From Brevundimonas sp. (GTDB lineage: Bacteria; Pseudomonadota; Alphaproteobacteria; Caulobacterales; Caulobacteraceae), in NCBI RefSeq assembly GCF_003248455.1, contig NZ_QFNM01000008.1:1-64000 (forward strand): a stretch of 64,000 nt of DNA, in the 5' to 3' direction. Shown in pieces: positions 15,282 to 23,349 of the stretch (position 1 is its first letter; each line of letters begins with the position of its first letter). Below the pieces are notes generated by a model. It was not told where the DNA came from, made no database searches, and saw nothing but the letters and a program-made list of their open reading frames with translations. Both the position numbers and the translations under genes were made by a program.

Positions 15282-17827
15282 CCGACGTGGTCCACGGTCT
15301 TGTTGCTTTGGCCGACTATCAACGCGATGCGGTTGCCGCGATCCGCGATTCCATCGTGGCCGCATCGACCTATCAGCACGTCAATCCCGGCCTGCGGCAG
15401 GAAGTAGCGCGGAGCGTCGGCGCCACGTTGCTTCAGGCGCCCACAGGTTCCGGCAAGACCCTCATGCTCGGCCGGGGGTTGGAAGCCGTTCGCGGCAAGA
15501 CGGGGGCGCCATGCGTCTGGTTCTGGTTCGCGCCATTCAGTGGCCTCGTGGCCCAAACTCGGTCTGCCTTGGCTGACCAATGCCCATCTCTGCGGCTGCG
15601 GGACATCTCTAAGGATCGAAGCGCTCTTATGGCGCGCGATGGCGACGTCTTCGTTCAGACCTGGGCTCTGGTTGCCACCACCCGCAAGGACGCCCGCAAA
15701 GTTCGCACGCGGGGCGAAGATGCGCCGGCCCTGGACGACATGCTGGCGGACCTGCGTGATCGCGGCGTTCGTATCGGCGTGGTGATAGACGAGGCTCACC
15801 TCAACTTCGGTGCCTCGGCCAAGGCAGCGGCATCCTTCTATCTCGATGTCATGCGCCCCGACTTCACCCTGTTGGCCTCAGCCACGCCCAACGACGAGAA
15901 GCTGATCGAGTTCGAGACGCGCGCGGGCGTGACGGTGGAGAACCGGATCATCGTTTCGCGTGACCAAGTCGTGAAAGCCGGCCTCAACAAGGTCGGGCTC
16001 ACGCTCGGTGTCGTTCGGCTTGAAGGTCAGGACGCAGCCCTCATCGACACCGAGCAGGCCGCGCTGACGGTAGCGTGGCGTAAGCACCAAGAGATCAAAG
16101 CGCGTCTTGTCGAAAAGGGCATCGCCGTCACGCCGTTGATGCTGGTCCAAGTCGAGGATCAGGGCGACGGAAAGGCCGATCCAGTGACCCGCGTGCGCGA
16201 CAAGCTGAAGGATATAGGTATACCGGAATCGGTAATCGCCACGCACACTAGCGGCGAACCGGACCCGGACTTTCATACCCTCGCCTACGATCCGTCCCGC
16301 GAAGTTCTCGTTTTTAAGGTAGCGGTCGCCACCGGATTCGACGCGCCACGGGCGTGGACGCTGGTGTCCGTTCGCCCGACACGGGGGTCTTCCTTCGGCC
16401 TTCAAATCGTCGGCCGGATCATGCGCGTGCATCCGCAAGTGCGACCCATCCACGGCTCGGATACCTTGCTGGATCGCGGATGGGTCTTTTTGACCGACCC
16501 GGAATTACAAGCTGGGCTCGACGCCGCCGCGAACGAGCTGAAGGCGGTCCGCAGCTCGATTGCGACCGTCGCCAGCGAACTCCAGGTTCTCGAATTTACC
16601 AGCGCGGGAACAGCGGCTCTCGAAGCGCGGCGCGCGGCGCTTCCCCACGCTCCTGCGATGCCCCGCGACGAAGCCGACCGGCAGATGCGCCTCGACAACC
16701 TGATCGCCGGGGGATTTGTCGATCACTCGGTAAAGGGGGCGGCGCCAGATGTTCAAGACAAGATCGTGGTCCAGGCCGAGTGGACCCGCTCGCTAGGCTC
16801 GACCCCGCTCTTTGGCGACGATCTGCCCGAGCAGCCTCATGGCGGCGAAACCAACCCGACCGTTCCGCCTCGAGCGAAGGTCTATCGGGTCCTCGCCGAG
16901 CGGGGTGTGCCCGCCCGTCTTCTACGTGAGCGAATACCGGCGCCGGAGCAGTTGGACGGCGAAATTGTGCGCGCAGCCGCCAGGGCCGTCTTTGCCATGC
17001 ACGAGACGCCCCTCGACTATCTGCGCAAGACACTGGGCAAGGCTAATGTCAGCTTGCGTGACCTGTTCATCGAGGAGGAGGGGTCCGAAAGCGTCGTCAA
17101 CGTGCGCATGTCGGAAACTCGTATCAGCGAGGCGGCCCAGCGCAGTTTCGAGTTCAACGAGGCGATCAGCGCGCGTGCGCTGAAACAGGCGTTGATGTCG
17201 GAATTTATCCGGGTCTGTAATGACGAAGGAGTGGATGCGACCGACGTCGTTCCCTTGCGCCGAGCGCTCGACCTGTTCGCACTCAGCCGGCCGAATGCGC
17301 TGCCGGATGCGCTAAAACAGGCCATCTCGCCGGTCGTAGAACTGGCGGACGAAATTCCACCGCTGGTCATCTCCGGTGGCGTCGAGGCTCGCCGGTCGCG
17401 GTTAGGTGCCTACGAGGTCTTCCCGACGAACATGAATGAGAACGAGCGCCGGTTCGCCGAACTGCTCGATAGTGATGAAAGCGGCCAGGTGAAGTGGTGG
17501 CTTCGGCTCCAAGAGAACTCGAACTGGGCCGTGACGCTGATGCTGCCGAGCGGCAAACGGTTCTTCCCCGACTTCGCGGTCGGCGTGGTGGGCCGGCGGA
17601 GCCAAGACGCCATTGCGCTCATCGAGACCAAGGATGACGGCGTAACGGGCCGGCTTCACTCGGACGCCAACCGCGAGAAGATCGTGGCGTCGCATCAGGA
17701 ATATCGAAACGTCCGCTGGACCTATCAGGGCGAGCGCGGTTGGACCGAGCTTCACTACAACGGCGCCCTTGATCAAATTCAGCCGTTGCGTCCATTTTCG
17801 ATCGATCATCTAGCTAAGCTTGCGTAA
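15278..17827 (+). CDS. Type III restriction-modification system, restriction subunit (Res)
   Basis: The 849-residue partner of the methylase is a superfamily 2 helicase-nuclease. Walker A is LQAPTGSGKTLMLG, the DEAH-type box is VIDEAHLNFG and motif III is LLASATPND. A motif VI-like segment follows in LQIVGRIMRVHP. Near the C-terminus FFPDFAVGVV and ALIETKDDG give the PD-(D/E)xK endonuclease core. Res cuts unmodified foreign DNA using ATP-driven communication between two sites. It is coupled to mod by a four-base overlap. The C-terminal nuclease looks intact, so the system is predicted to be active. Confidence 0.92.
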   Translation: MTDVVHGLVALADYQRDAVAAIRDSIVAASTYQHVNPGLRQEVARSVGATLLQAPTGSGKTLMLGRGLEAVRGKTGAPCVWFWFAPFSGLVAQTRSALADQCPSLRLRDISKDRSALMARDGDVFVQTWALVATTRKDARKVRTRGEDAPALDDMLADLRDRGVRIGVVIDEAHLNFGASAKAAASFYLDVMRPDFTLLASATPNDEKLIEFETRAGVTVENRIIVSRDQVVKAGLNKVGLTLGVVRLEGQDAALIDTEQAALTVAWRKHQEIKARLVEKGIAVTPLMLVQVEDQGDGKADPVTRVRDKLKDIGIPESVIATHTSGEPDPDFHTLAYDPSREVLVFKVAVATGFDAPRAWTLVSVRPTRGSSFGLQIVGRIMRVHPQVRPIHGSDTLLDRGWVFLTDPELQAGLDAAANELKAVRSSIATVASELQVLEFTSAGTAALEARRAALPHAPAMPRDEADRQMRLDNLIAGGFVDHSVKGAAPDVQDKIVVQAEWTRSLGSTPLFGDDLPEQPHGGETNPTVPPRAKVYRVLAERGVPARLLRERIPAPEQLDGEIVRAAARAVFAMHETPLDYLRKTLGKANVSLRDLFIEEEGSESVVNVRMSETRISEAAQRSFEFNEAISARALKQALMSEFIRVCNDEGVDATDVVPLRRALDLFALSRPNALPDALKQAISPVVELADEIPPLVISGGVEARRSRLGAYEVFPTNMNENERRFAELLDSDESGQVKWWLRLQENSNWAVTLMLPSGKRFFPDFAVGVVGRRSQDAIALIETKDDGVTGRLHSDANREKIVASHQEYRNVRWTYQGERGWTELHYNGALDQIQPLRPFSIDHLAKLA

Positions 17828-18281
17828 CGGCTGTGCCTGCCAACATGCGAGCGGTCCTGTGCATGAAACCGGAATGCCGACCGGCGCCGGCCGCGTTCCC
17901 CAACTCGGCGGGCTGTCCATCTCTCACCGCGTTCTCGCCCGAAGGGCGGAAGGGGCTGGCTGAGCTTCAGGCGATTTTCTTAAAAATCCCACCAGCCCCG
18001 GAAAGGGAGACGAGACCGGGCCGACAAGCTGTTGAGCAGACGGTCATCGGTAGCCGAAGAGGGAGGGGGTGATCGCTGACCATCTGGGGCCTAGCGAGTG
18101 AAGCCGGACCATGCCTGACAGATCGGCGGCCCTCAAGAAACGCGACATATGTCATTGGGGGTGTGGAAAATTATTTGGCCAACAGATTTGGCTCGGTTAA
18201 GCGGCTCTGACCATTGACAGAAAACAACAATCACTAGCCAAAAGTTCGCCTCTAGATTGATGGCTGCGATGTGAGGGCTAA
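17828..18281. other. Intergenic region with a nested hairpin
   Basis: The 454 bases after res contain no supportable gene. They hold a two-part stem: outer arms GGGGCTGG (17952-17959) and CCAGCCCC (17992-17999), inner arms GATTTT (17973-17978) and AAAATC (17983-17988). No T-run follows, so it is only a possible transcript end. The promoter of the next gene pair should be around 18180-18270. Confidence 0.5.
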
Positions 18282-18557
18282 ATGACTATGGCGATCGATG
18301 CTGCGAAAGTGGGTTCGGACCTGCGGGTAGCTTACAACAGCAAGGACAGCGCCCGCGTGCATGAGATTATCCGCCGGGCAGACGCCGCGATCGAAGCCGC
18401 AGGTGTGAGCGCTTCGGTGAAGGCTGGCTACTGGATGTCCGTCCGGCGCGAGTTTAACACCGGTCAACGGCTCGTTGAGAAGCAAGAAAACAGTGCGCTC
18501 ATGGCGCTGATGCGTCAGATCGAAGCCGCGTTGGCCGATCGCGCATCGGAGGGCTAA
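18282..18557 (+). CDS. Small hypothetical protein
   Basis: I do not recognise this 91-residue, mostly helical and soluble protein. GAGGG a few bases upstream supports the ATG at 18282; an ATG two codons later is also possible. It is followed after five bases by a membrane-anchored protein gene, so the two are probably an operon. Position next to a restriction system suggests, but does not show, an accessory defence role. Confidence 0.55.
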   Translation: MTMAIDAAKVGSDLRVAYNSKDSARVHEIIRRADAAIEAAGVSASVKAGYWMSVRREFNTGQRLVEKQENSALMALMRQIEAALADRASEG

Positions 18558-18562
18558 CCGTC

Positions 18563-19030
18563 ATGCTCGATCCGATGTCGATCGCTAAGGCGGCAGCAGA
18601 CGCAGCAGACAGGTCTGCGGCAGCCTCTGTCGTTTCGAGCGGCACCGCTGTGTTGGCGTTGCTTGTTTCTATCGGTGCTGGGTTGCTGCTTTGGGAACAG
18701 TTGAAAAGTGCGCGATGGCTCGCGCTCTTGTCGTTTGAACAAAGCATGCACGATCGCGCTCAGGCGTTTACGGTCATCGCTCAGCAACTTGCCGGCGGAA
18801 GCGCGCCAGCCGGCACTCAGGCAATCTATGATGCAGCGAAAGAAGCCTATTTCAACTCTGTCGATCGATTGGCATCGTCAATTTTGAACGGCCAGTTTCC
18901 TGAGAAGGAGATGAGGCAAGACTACCGGGACTACATCCAGAACATCGTTCGGGCGCACCCCAACGATTTCAACACGGGCACGTCCTACAGGAAGGTAGTT
19001 CGGCTTCATCAGAAGTGGCAAGATCAGTAA
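18563..19030 (+). CDS. Small membrane-anchored protein
   Basis: The 155-residue protein has an amphipathic Ala-rich N-terminus and one membrane helix (about residues 26-44, GTAVLALLVSIGAGLLLWEQ). A helical cytoplasmic domain follows. No catalytic motif is seen. The plan is the same as in the proteins at 6739 and 22679, though sequence similarity among them is weak. It is five bases downstream of the 91-residue gene and converges with umuC ten bases later. Confidence 0.6.
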   Translation: MLDPMSIAKAAADAADRSAAASVVSSGTAVLALLVSIGAGLLLWEQLKSARWLALLSFEQSMHDRAQAFTVIAQQLAGGSAPAGTQAIYDAAKEAYFNSVDRLASSILNGQFPEKEMRQDYRDYIQNIVRAHPNDFNTGTSYRKVVRLHQKWQDQ

Positions 19031-19039
19031 CCGCTACTG

Positions 19040-20287
19040 CTAGGCTCGAACTTCCATCAGATCGCTCAGCCGGGTGGTGTAGCGCGGCGATCGGTTGTTG
19101 GCCCGCGTGCTCCATGCGGTGACCTTCGGCAGGCCGCCTGGGCGAACCGTCCCGCGTCCGAACCGCGCGTTCAGCGTGTCCAGCGCGGTCATCAGCTTCT
19201 CGGACTTCACCGGATCAACGGTCGGCAGAAGATCGCGAGGCGCCTCGGATGCCAGCACCAGGTCGGGCAGGATCACGCCGGCTTTTGCGTAGCGCAGCCC
19301 AGGCCGCCACATCGATCGGCCGGCGTTGATCGTGTGGCGGATCAGGGCGCGGCTGTCGGCCGTGGGCTCGATTTCGAAGGATCGCTGGGCGTTGTAGAAT
19401 GGCTCGGGCGCATGCGGGCTGGTGTGGAAGAAGACCTGAAGCGCAGTTGCCTCCAGCCCGTGCTGGCGGGCCTTCTCGGCGGCTCGGCTGGAATACGCGG
19501 TCAGCGCCTCTCGCATGTCGTCCCAGGTCTCGACGGGACGCCCGAACATCCGGGTCACGCTGATTGTCTTTCGTTGGCCGGGCGCCAGGGTGAGGGGCAT
19601 GCACGACACGCCGTTCAGTTCGGCATGGGTGCGCTGGCCTGTGACGGTCATCAGCTTGCGCACCGAGGCGGAGGGCAGGGCGGCGAACTGGGCAACGGTA
19701 TGAATGCCGAGGTTGTTCAGTTTGGTTTGGCTGGCGCCGCCGACGCCCCAAATCTCGTCGATCGGCATGTCGTCGAAGGCCTTGCGCCGCAGGGCGTCGT
19801 CGGAGAAGTCAGCCACGCCGCCCAAGGCGGTGGTGGTTTTGGCGTATTTGTTGCCCAGCTTCGCCAGAGTCTTTGTCGGACCGATGCCGATGCACGTCGG
19901 GATCTTGGTGATCTGCCGGACCTGATCTCGCACCCGGCGGCAGTAATCGACGCGGCCGAAGGCCGTGAGGTCCAGGAACATCTCGTCGATCGAATAGGGC
20001 TCCACGCGCCGGAAGTGGGCGCTCAGCACCTCGAACACCCGGCGGCTCATGTCGCCGTAGAGGGCATAGTTGCTCGATTTTGCGATGACGCTGCGGAACT
20101 CAGGCCGGCGCTTCGACAGGTGCCAGACCTCGCCCATCTTGATCCCCAGCGCTTTGGCCTCCGGCGATCTGGCGATGGCGCACCCGTCGTTGTTCGACAG
20201 CACGATCACCGGCTTGCCGACCAGGGTCGGGTCGAAGGCCCGCTCGCACGAGACGTAGAAGTTGTTGCCGTCGATCAAACCGAACAT
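19040..20287 (-). CDS. umuC: Y-family DNA polymerase V catalytic subunit, UmuC
   Basis: The 415-residue protein is a translesion polymerase. It begins MFGLIDGNNFYVSCERAFDP with the first catalytic aspartate. It has VIVLSNNDGCAIARS and YSIDEMFLDL with the second acidic pair. The little-finger region follows (QRKTISVTRMFG), and the C-terminal extension ends in LSDLMEVRA. With its UmuD partner it bypasses lesions during the SOS response. The start overlaps the umuD-like stop by one base (TGATG). Upstream codons that remain open to 20380 lie inside the umuD-like gene and are not used. A decayed copy of its 3' end lies at 13234. Confidence 0.95.
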   Translation of the reverse strand: MFGLIDGNNFYVSCERAFDPTLVGKPVIVLSNNDGCAIARSPEAKALGIKMGEVWHLSKRRPEFRSVIAKSSNYALYGDMSRRVFEVLSAHFRRVEPYSIDEMFLDLTAFGRVDYCRRVRDQVRQITKIPTCIGIGPTKTLAKLGNKYAKTTTALGGVADFSDDALRRKAFDDMPIDEIWGVGGASQTKLNNLGIHTVAQFAALPSASVRKLMTVTGQRTHAELNGVSCMPLTLAPGQRKTISVTRMFGRPVETWDDMREALTAYSSRAAEKARQHGLEATALQVFFHTSPHAPEPFYNAQRSFEIEPTADSRALIRHTINAGRSMWRPGLRYAKAGVILPDLVLASEAPRDLLPTVDPVKSEKLMTALDTLNARFGRGTVRPGGLPKVTAWSTRANNRSPRYTTRLSDLMEVRA

Positions 20288-20661
20288 CACACGTCGGTCC
20301 TGACTAGGGCGGCGATCATGGCCCAAACCTCGGTCTCTTCGGTCATCGGCTGGGCGGGCTGGTTCGCCGGCTCCAGCCACCAGGTGCCGTCTTTCTCGGT
20401 CAGGACGGCCAGGACGACATCGCCGTGAAGGAAGGCGACGCAGACCTTTCCGGTTCGGGGCTCGCCGGCGGTGTTCACGACCAGAATGTCGCCCGAATGG
20501 ATGCCGCGCGACTTCAGTCCGTTACCCTTGACGCGGACGGCGTAACGTTGAGGTCGGCGCAGTTCCAGCAGGTCGGCCAGGTCCGGCACGGCCTCGACAT
20601 GATCCTCCGCCGGCGACTGGAAGCCGGTGGTGTCGTCGCCCTGATATGCCCTCACGCCCAT
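20287..20661 (-). CDS. UmuD-like protein lacking the self-cleavage segment and catalytic serine
   Basis: From the ATG at 20661 this is 124 residues with the S24 fold of UmuD/LexA. TGFQSPAEDHVE matches the sequence just after the UmuD cleavage site, so the 24-residue arm removed in UmuD maturation is missing. The site of the catalytic serine (GDSM in UmuD) reads GNGL here. The lysine position (GDVVLAVLTEKDG) also lacks a clear counterpart. It therefore looks like a pre-made UmuD' that cannot self-cleave. An ATG at 20727 is in frame, but an SOS-like box at 20676-20690 argues for 20661. It is coupled to umuC. Confidence 0.8.
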   Translation of the reverse strand: MGVRAYQGDDTTGFQSPAEDHVEAVPDLADLLELRRPQRYAVRVKGNGLKSRGIHSGDILVVNTAGEPRTGKVCVAFLHGDVVLAVLTEKDGTWWLEPANQPAQPMTEETEVWAMIAALVRTDV

Positions 20662-20675
20662 CCGTCCAGCGATGA

Positions 20676-20690
20676 GCACAAAAAGAGAAC
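20676..20690 (-). promoter_or_regulatory. Imperfect LexA box of the umuDC-like operon
   Basis: On the minus strand GTTCTCTTTTTGTGC matches the alphaproteobacterial SOS box GTTC-N7-GTTC in 7 of 8 fixed bases. It lies 14 bases before the preferred start at 20661, where a repressor would block transcription or early elongation. Confidence 0.5.
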
Positions 20691-20756
20691 ATGGCAAGCG
20701 GACATGCAAACGACCCCCGTTATGCACAGGGGCCGCTCGTCCGGCTTTGACGTGGG

Positions 20757-21314
20757 TCAGATTGCGGGTAACTGCTGCCCGCAGGCCTGGTAAACGCTTG
20801 CTATGGCGCGCGCGGCACCTACGCCAGAAAACGTGACCGTATCAACAGGTGCTGCTCCATCGACCCCGGCGATGCGCAGGGCTATCCGGTTGGCGCGCCT
20901 GGCTTGAGCTACAAAGGCGGCGACTTCATCAGGATGGAAAAGCCCTACGACCGATGATGTGGTTACCCAATGCGGCGTGGTGGGCTCAGCGCTATCGAAG
21001 CGTTGGATGACCGTAGTTTTGCTGCGGGTCATGCCGCGAGGCGTGGCAAGGGAAACATACACTTCGCGAGTGGCATAGTCGCATTTCACCATCAGCATGT
21101 AGCGCGAGTTGCCGTGCAATCGGCCGGAGTTTAAGGCCTCTTCACCGCTGATACTTCGGGTGATTTCCTCCCGGCTTTCAATCGATGCGGCACCGCGACG
21201 TGCATCAGTTATTGGATCGACCGCCGAGCGAAAAGACCAAGTGGACGTTTGTGCATTGGACGCACCCGCCGACATTGTAAGTGCCAAAGCCGCAGTGGCG
21301 ATTAGTCGAAGCAT
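20757..21314 (-). CDS. Exported protein of unknown function
   Basis: This 185-residue protein has a clear signal peptide (MLRLIATAALALTMSAGASNAQ, cleaved after SNA). The mature domain has the look of periplasmic proteins related to T6SS-associated TagO/VasI: a tryptophan start, a central LMVKCDYATREVYVSLA strand pair with one cysteine, and a final cysteine in YQACGQ. The two cysteines may be paired. No T6SS genes are nearby, so that resemblance may only reflect fold. It lies upstream of the umuD-like gene in the same direction, 96 bases away. Confidence 0.6.
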   Translation of the reverse strand: MLRLIATAALALTMSAGASNAQTSTWSFRSAVDPITDARRGAASIESREEITRSISGEEALNSGRLHGNSRYMLMVKCDYATREVYVSLATPRGMTRSKTTVIQRFDSAEPTTPHWVTTSSVVGLFHPDEVAAFVAQARRANRIALRIAGVDGAAPVDTVTFSGVGAARAIASVYQACGQQLPAI

Positions 21315-21386
21315 CTAAGAGGTCTCTCCCGTGGGGCGTCGAAAGGACAGCAGTGCTATGGCCGCGTCAATATATGTTCTCGCGGC

Positions 21387-21917
21387 TTAGGCCGCTTCGA
21401 GAGCACGCGCGTCTACCGTCATCCGGCCGGCGAACAGACCGCTCATCATGATTTCAGCGCGGCCCTCGGCGGTGGCGGCGGACAGCAGACGGCCGATTTG
21501 GTCCTTGAAGGCGCCGCTGATCACGCGGACCTCGGCGCCCTCCACCAGCGGTCGGTTCTTCGGCGTGAAGTAGAACTCGCCGGCGTTCTCACGTGACCTG
21601 AGTTCATCGACGAAGTTCCATGCCGTGCCATTGACTGTCTTGGACCGGATCGGATGCGCTGCACCGCCTGGCGAGCGGATGATCCCGCGCACGGACTTCG
21701 AACGCAGCGTGTCGAAGATCGATCGGGTTTGGGTGCCGACGAACAGGAAGCCGGGCAGTAGGGGATGCTGAACGACGACTTTGCCTTTCCTGGTCCGCCG
21801 AAGGCGGGTCTCTTGTGGAAGGTAGGCTTCGAGCCCGTCCATCGCTTGAATGTCGGCGAGGGCGGCGAGTTCGCCTCGGGGCGTCGTTTGAACGACGAAC
21901 CAGTTGGTGCTGTTCAC
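21387..21917 (-). CDS. NusG/RfaH-like transcription elongation factor
   Basis: The 176-residue protein has an N-terminal NGN domain (NWFVVQTTPRGELAALADI, then EAYLPQETRLRR, then VVVQHPLLPGFLFVG) and a C-terminal KOW motif (EGAEVRVISGAFKDQIGRL). That is the NusG plan at the usual length. It is a specialised paralog, since the housekeeping nusG normally sits beside secE. RfaH-type paralogs keep RNA polymerase moving through long or foreign operons. A GTG start at 21917 is supported by GGAGA seven bases upstream. Likely targets are island transcripts, but this is inferred. Confidence 0.8.
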   Translation of the reverse strand: MNSTNWFVVQTTPRGELAALADIQAMDGLEAYLPQETRLRRTRKGKVVVQHPLLPGFLFVGTQTRSIFDTLRSKSVRGIIRSPGGAAHPIRSKTVNGTAWNFVDELRSRENAGEFYFTPKNRPLVEGAEVRVISGAFKDQIGRLLSAATAEGRAEIMMSGLFAGRMTVDARALEAA

Positions 21918-22114
21918 GGTGGATTCTCCACGCCGCAGCGCCAGCGTATGACGCGCGGCGGCTCGACATGGAGCGCATTTCGGCGGCCAGATCGAGAGGG
22001 CGATTAGGTTGTGAGGGAAGCCCTAGACCTATCGAAAAACCATTGAATTGTCAGGAAATGCGACATGGCGGCCGAGCCCCAGAACTCTTTGAAACCCGGC
22101 CGTCAGCGCGGTGG

Positions 22115-22603
22115 TTAGGCGAAGATCGCGTCCACGGCGGCTTGGTCGAGATCGAACGGTCTACCCATTTGGTCCCAAGCTTCAAGCATTCGACGATAGC
22201 GTGAAAGGGCACCACTCCCATGGGAGTTCTTGGAAGGGGCGGACTCAGAGAAGTTGCCTTGGACATCCAAGACGAAGACCGAGAAGCCATAATGCGGCTC
22301 GTGGTTGCCGTCGAAGCCGGCGAACTTCGCGTAGCCCTTGGATGGCAAGGTGATGCCGCTCTGCTCGGCGTGGTGGAGGGCACGGTAGAGCGACAGAACG
22401 TCGAGGACTTCGGCAGTGACTTCTGGGTCAATGCCCTCTTCGTTGATCCCATTTATGAGGTCGGGATAATAGACTTCGTATCCGCCTTCGACGATCTGAA
22501 TTTTCTCGTCGTATTGTTCGGCAGTGAGATCGCCCACCTCCAGTTCCTTCATGATCTGGAGCTGGTTGCGGAGAGCGAGGCGTTCAGCGAGCGTTAGTTT
22601 CAT
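22115..22603 (-). CDS. YfbU-family protein
   Basis: The 162-residue protein matches the YfbU family along its whole length. Points of match are LAERLALRNQLQIMKEL, VEGGYEVYYPDL, EVLDVLSLYRALHHA, FAGFDGNHEPHYGFSVFV and a closing SRYRRMLEAWDQMG. The biochemical function of YfbU proteins is not settled; the E. coli member has been linked to cell-death phenotypes. Family members often lie in variable regions of alphaproteobacteria. AAGGAA seven bases before the ATG at 22603 supports the start. It diverges from the membrane-anchored protein gene at 22679. Confidence 0.8.
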   Translation of the reverse strand: MKLTLAERLALRNQLQIMKELEVGDLTAEQYDEKIQIVEGGYEVYYPDLINGINEEGIDPEVTAEVLDVLSLYRALHHAEQSGITLPSKGYAKFAGFDGNHEPHYGFSVFVLDVQGNFSESAPSKNSHGSGALSRYRRMLEAWDQMGRPFDLDQAAVDAIFA

Positions 22604-22678
22604 GTGGCGTTTCCTTCACCGGACCTAACGCCGGCGCGGTGACAGACCACAAAACGGGCGGTTGCGTAAGGCGCAGTC

Positions 22679-23302
22679 GTGACGCGGTGTGCGATGGATC
22701 GACAGGGCGTGAACCTATGCCTTAGATGGCGGATGGTTTCGTTTCGTCAGCAGCTTTTCGTCGTCGCATACACTGTGGCCCTCGTCGCCTTGCCGCTCGG
22801 GCTTTGGTTTCGCCCTGAGGTCAAAGACATGCCTGCCTGGGTCCAGGCTGTGGGCTCGATTGCTGCAATCCTAGCGGCGATCTGGATCGCTCAGTGGCAG
22901 GCCGGTCGCGAACGGCGCGACAGGTTGGAAGATCGGCGCGAACTTCGAAAGGCAGTCGCCGGACTGGCCCGTAGGATGGCCAACATCATCGCTGATCATG
23001 CGGAAACCCTTGTCACCAACCCTGAGTATGCAACCTACGAAGGTCTCAGTTGGGCCGATTTGTTGCTGATCGATGCAGCGCTCGAACGATTTGAACCCAG
23101 CGAGTTGGTATCGGCCGACGGTGTGCTTGCGATGGAGCGACTACGCCGAGATGCCAAGCATCTTAAGCATTGGGAGAAGATCGTCAGCGAAGTGACACGA
23201 GGGACCGATCAATATGACTACGACGTTGACGAAGCCATCTACCGGTGGCGCGATCGAGTTGAAGAAAGCGCCGCTGTTCTCGAAGGGCTTGCCCAGGCCT
23301 AG
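22679..23302 (+). CDS. Membrane-anchored protein with long cytoplasmic helix
   Basis: The 207-residue protein has two membrane helices near the N-terminus (about residues 26-43, LFVVAYTVALVALPLGLW, and 54-70, WVQAVGSIAAILAAIWIA). A strongly charged helix follows (GRERRDRLEDRRELRK), then a helical domain. The WVQAVGSIAAILAAIWIA segment is frequent in small accessory-island proteins. The GTG start at 22679 has AAGG seven bases upstream; ATGs at 22694 and 22733 are alternatives. No catalytic motif is seen. It is followed by the gene at 23350 in the same direction. Confidence 0.6.
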   Translation: MTRCAMDRQGVNLCLRWRMVSFRQQLFVVAYTVALVALPLGLWFRPEVKDMPAWVQAVGSIAAILAAIWIAQWQAGRERRDRLEDRRELRKAVAGLARRMANIIADHAETLVTNPEYATYEGLSWADLLLIDAALERFEPSELVSADGVLAMERLRRDAKHLKHWEKIVSEVTRGTDQYDYDVDEAIYRWRDRVEESAAVLEGLAQA

Positions 23303-23349
23303 CCGAGTGAACCGTATCGCTATTGCAGGTGTAGGCACGAACATAGGCG

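Noticed and set aside
17833..18072. 79-codon open frame after res
   Set aside because: It crosses the nested hairpin, is Pro/Arg-rich and has no supporting start signal.
20687..20701. Alternative SOS box starting at the same GAAC (GAAC-N7-GCGG)
   Set aside because: It keeps only two of the four bases in the second half-site. The overlapping GCAC-N7-GAAC reading (7 of 8) is better.
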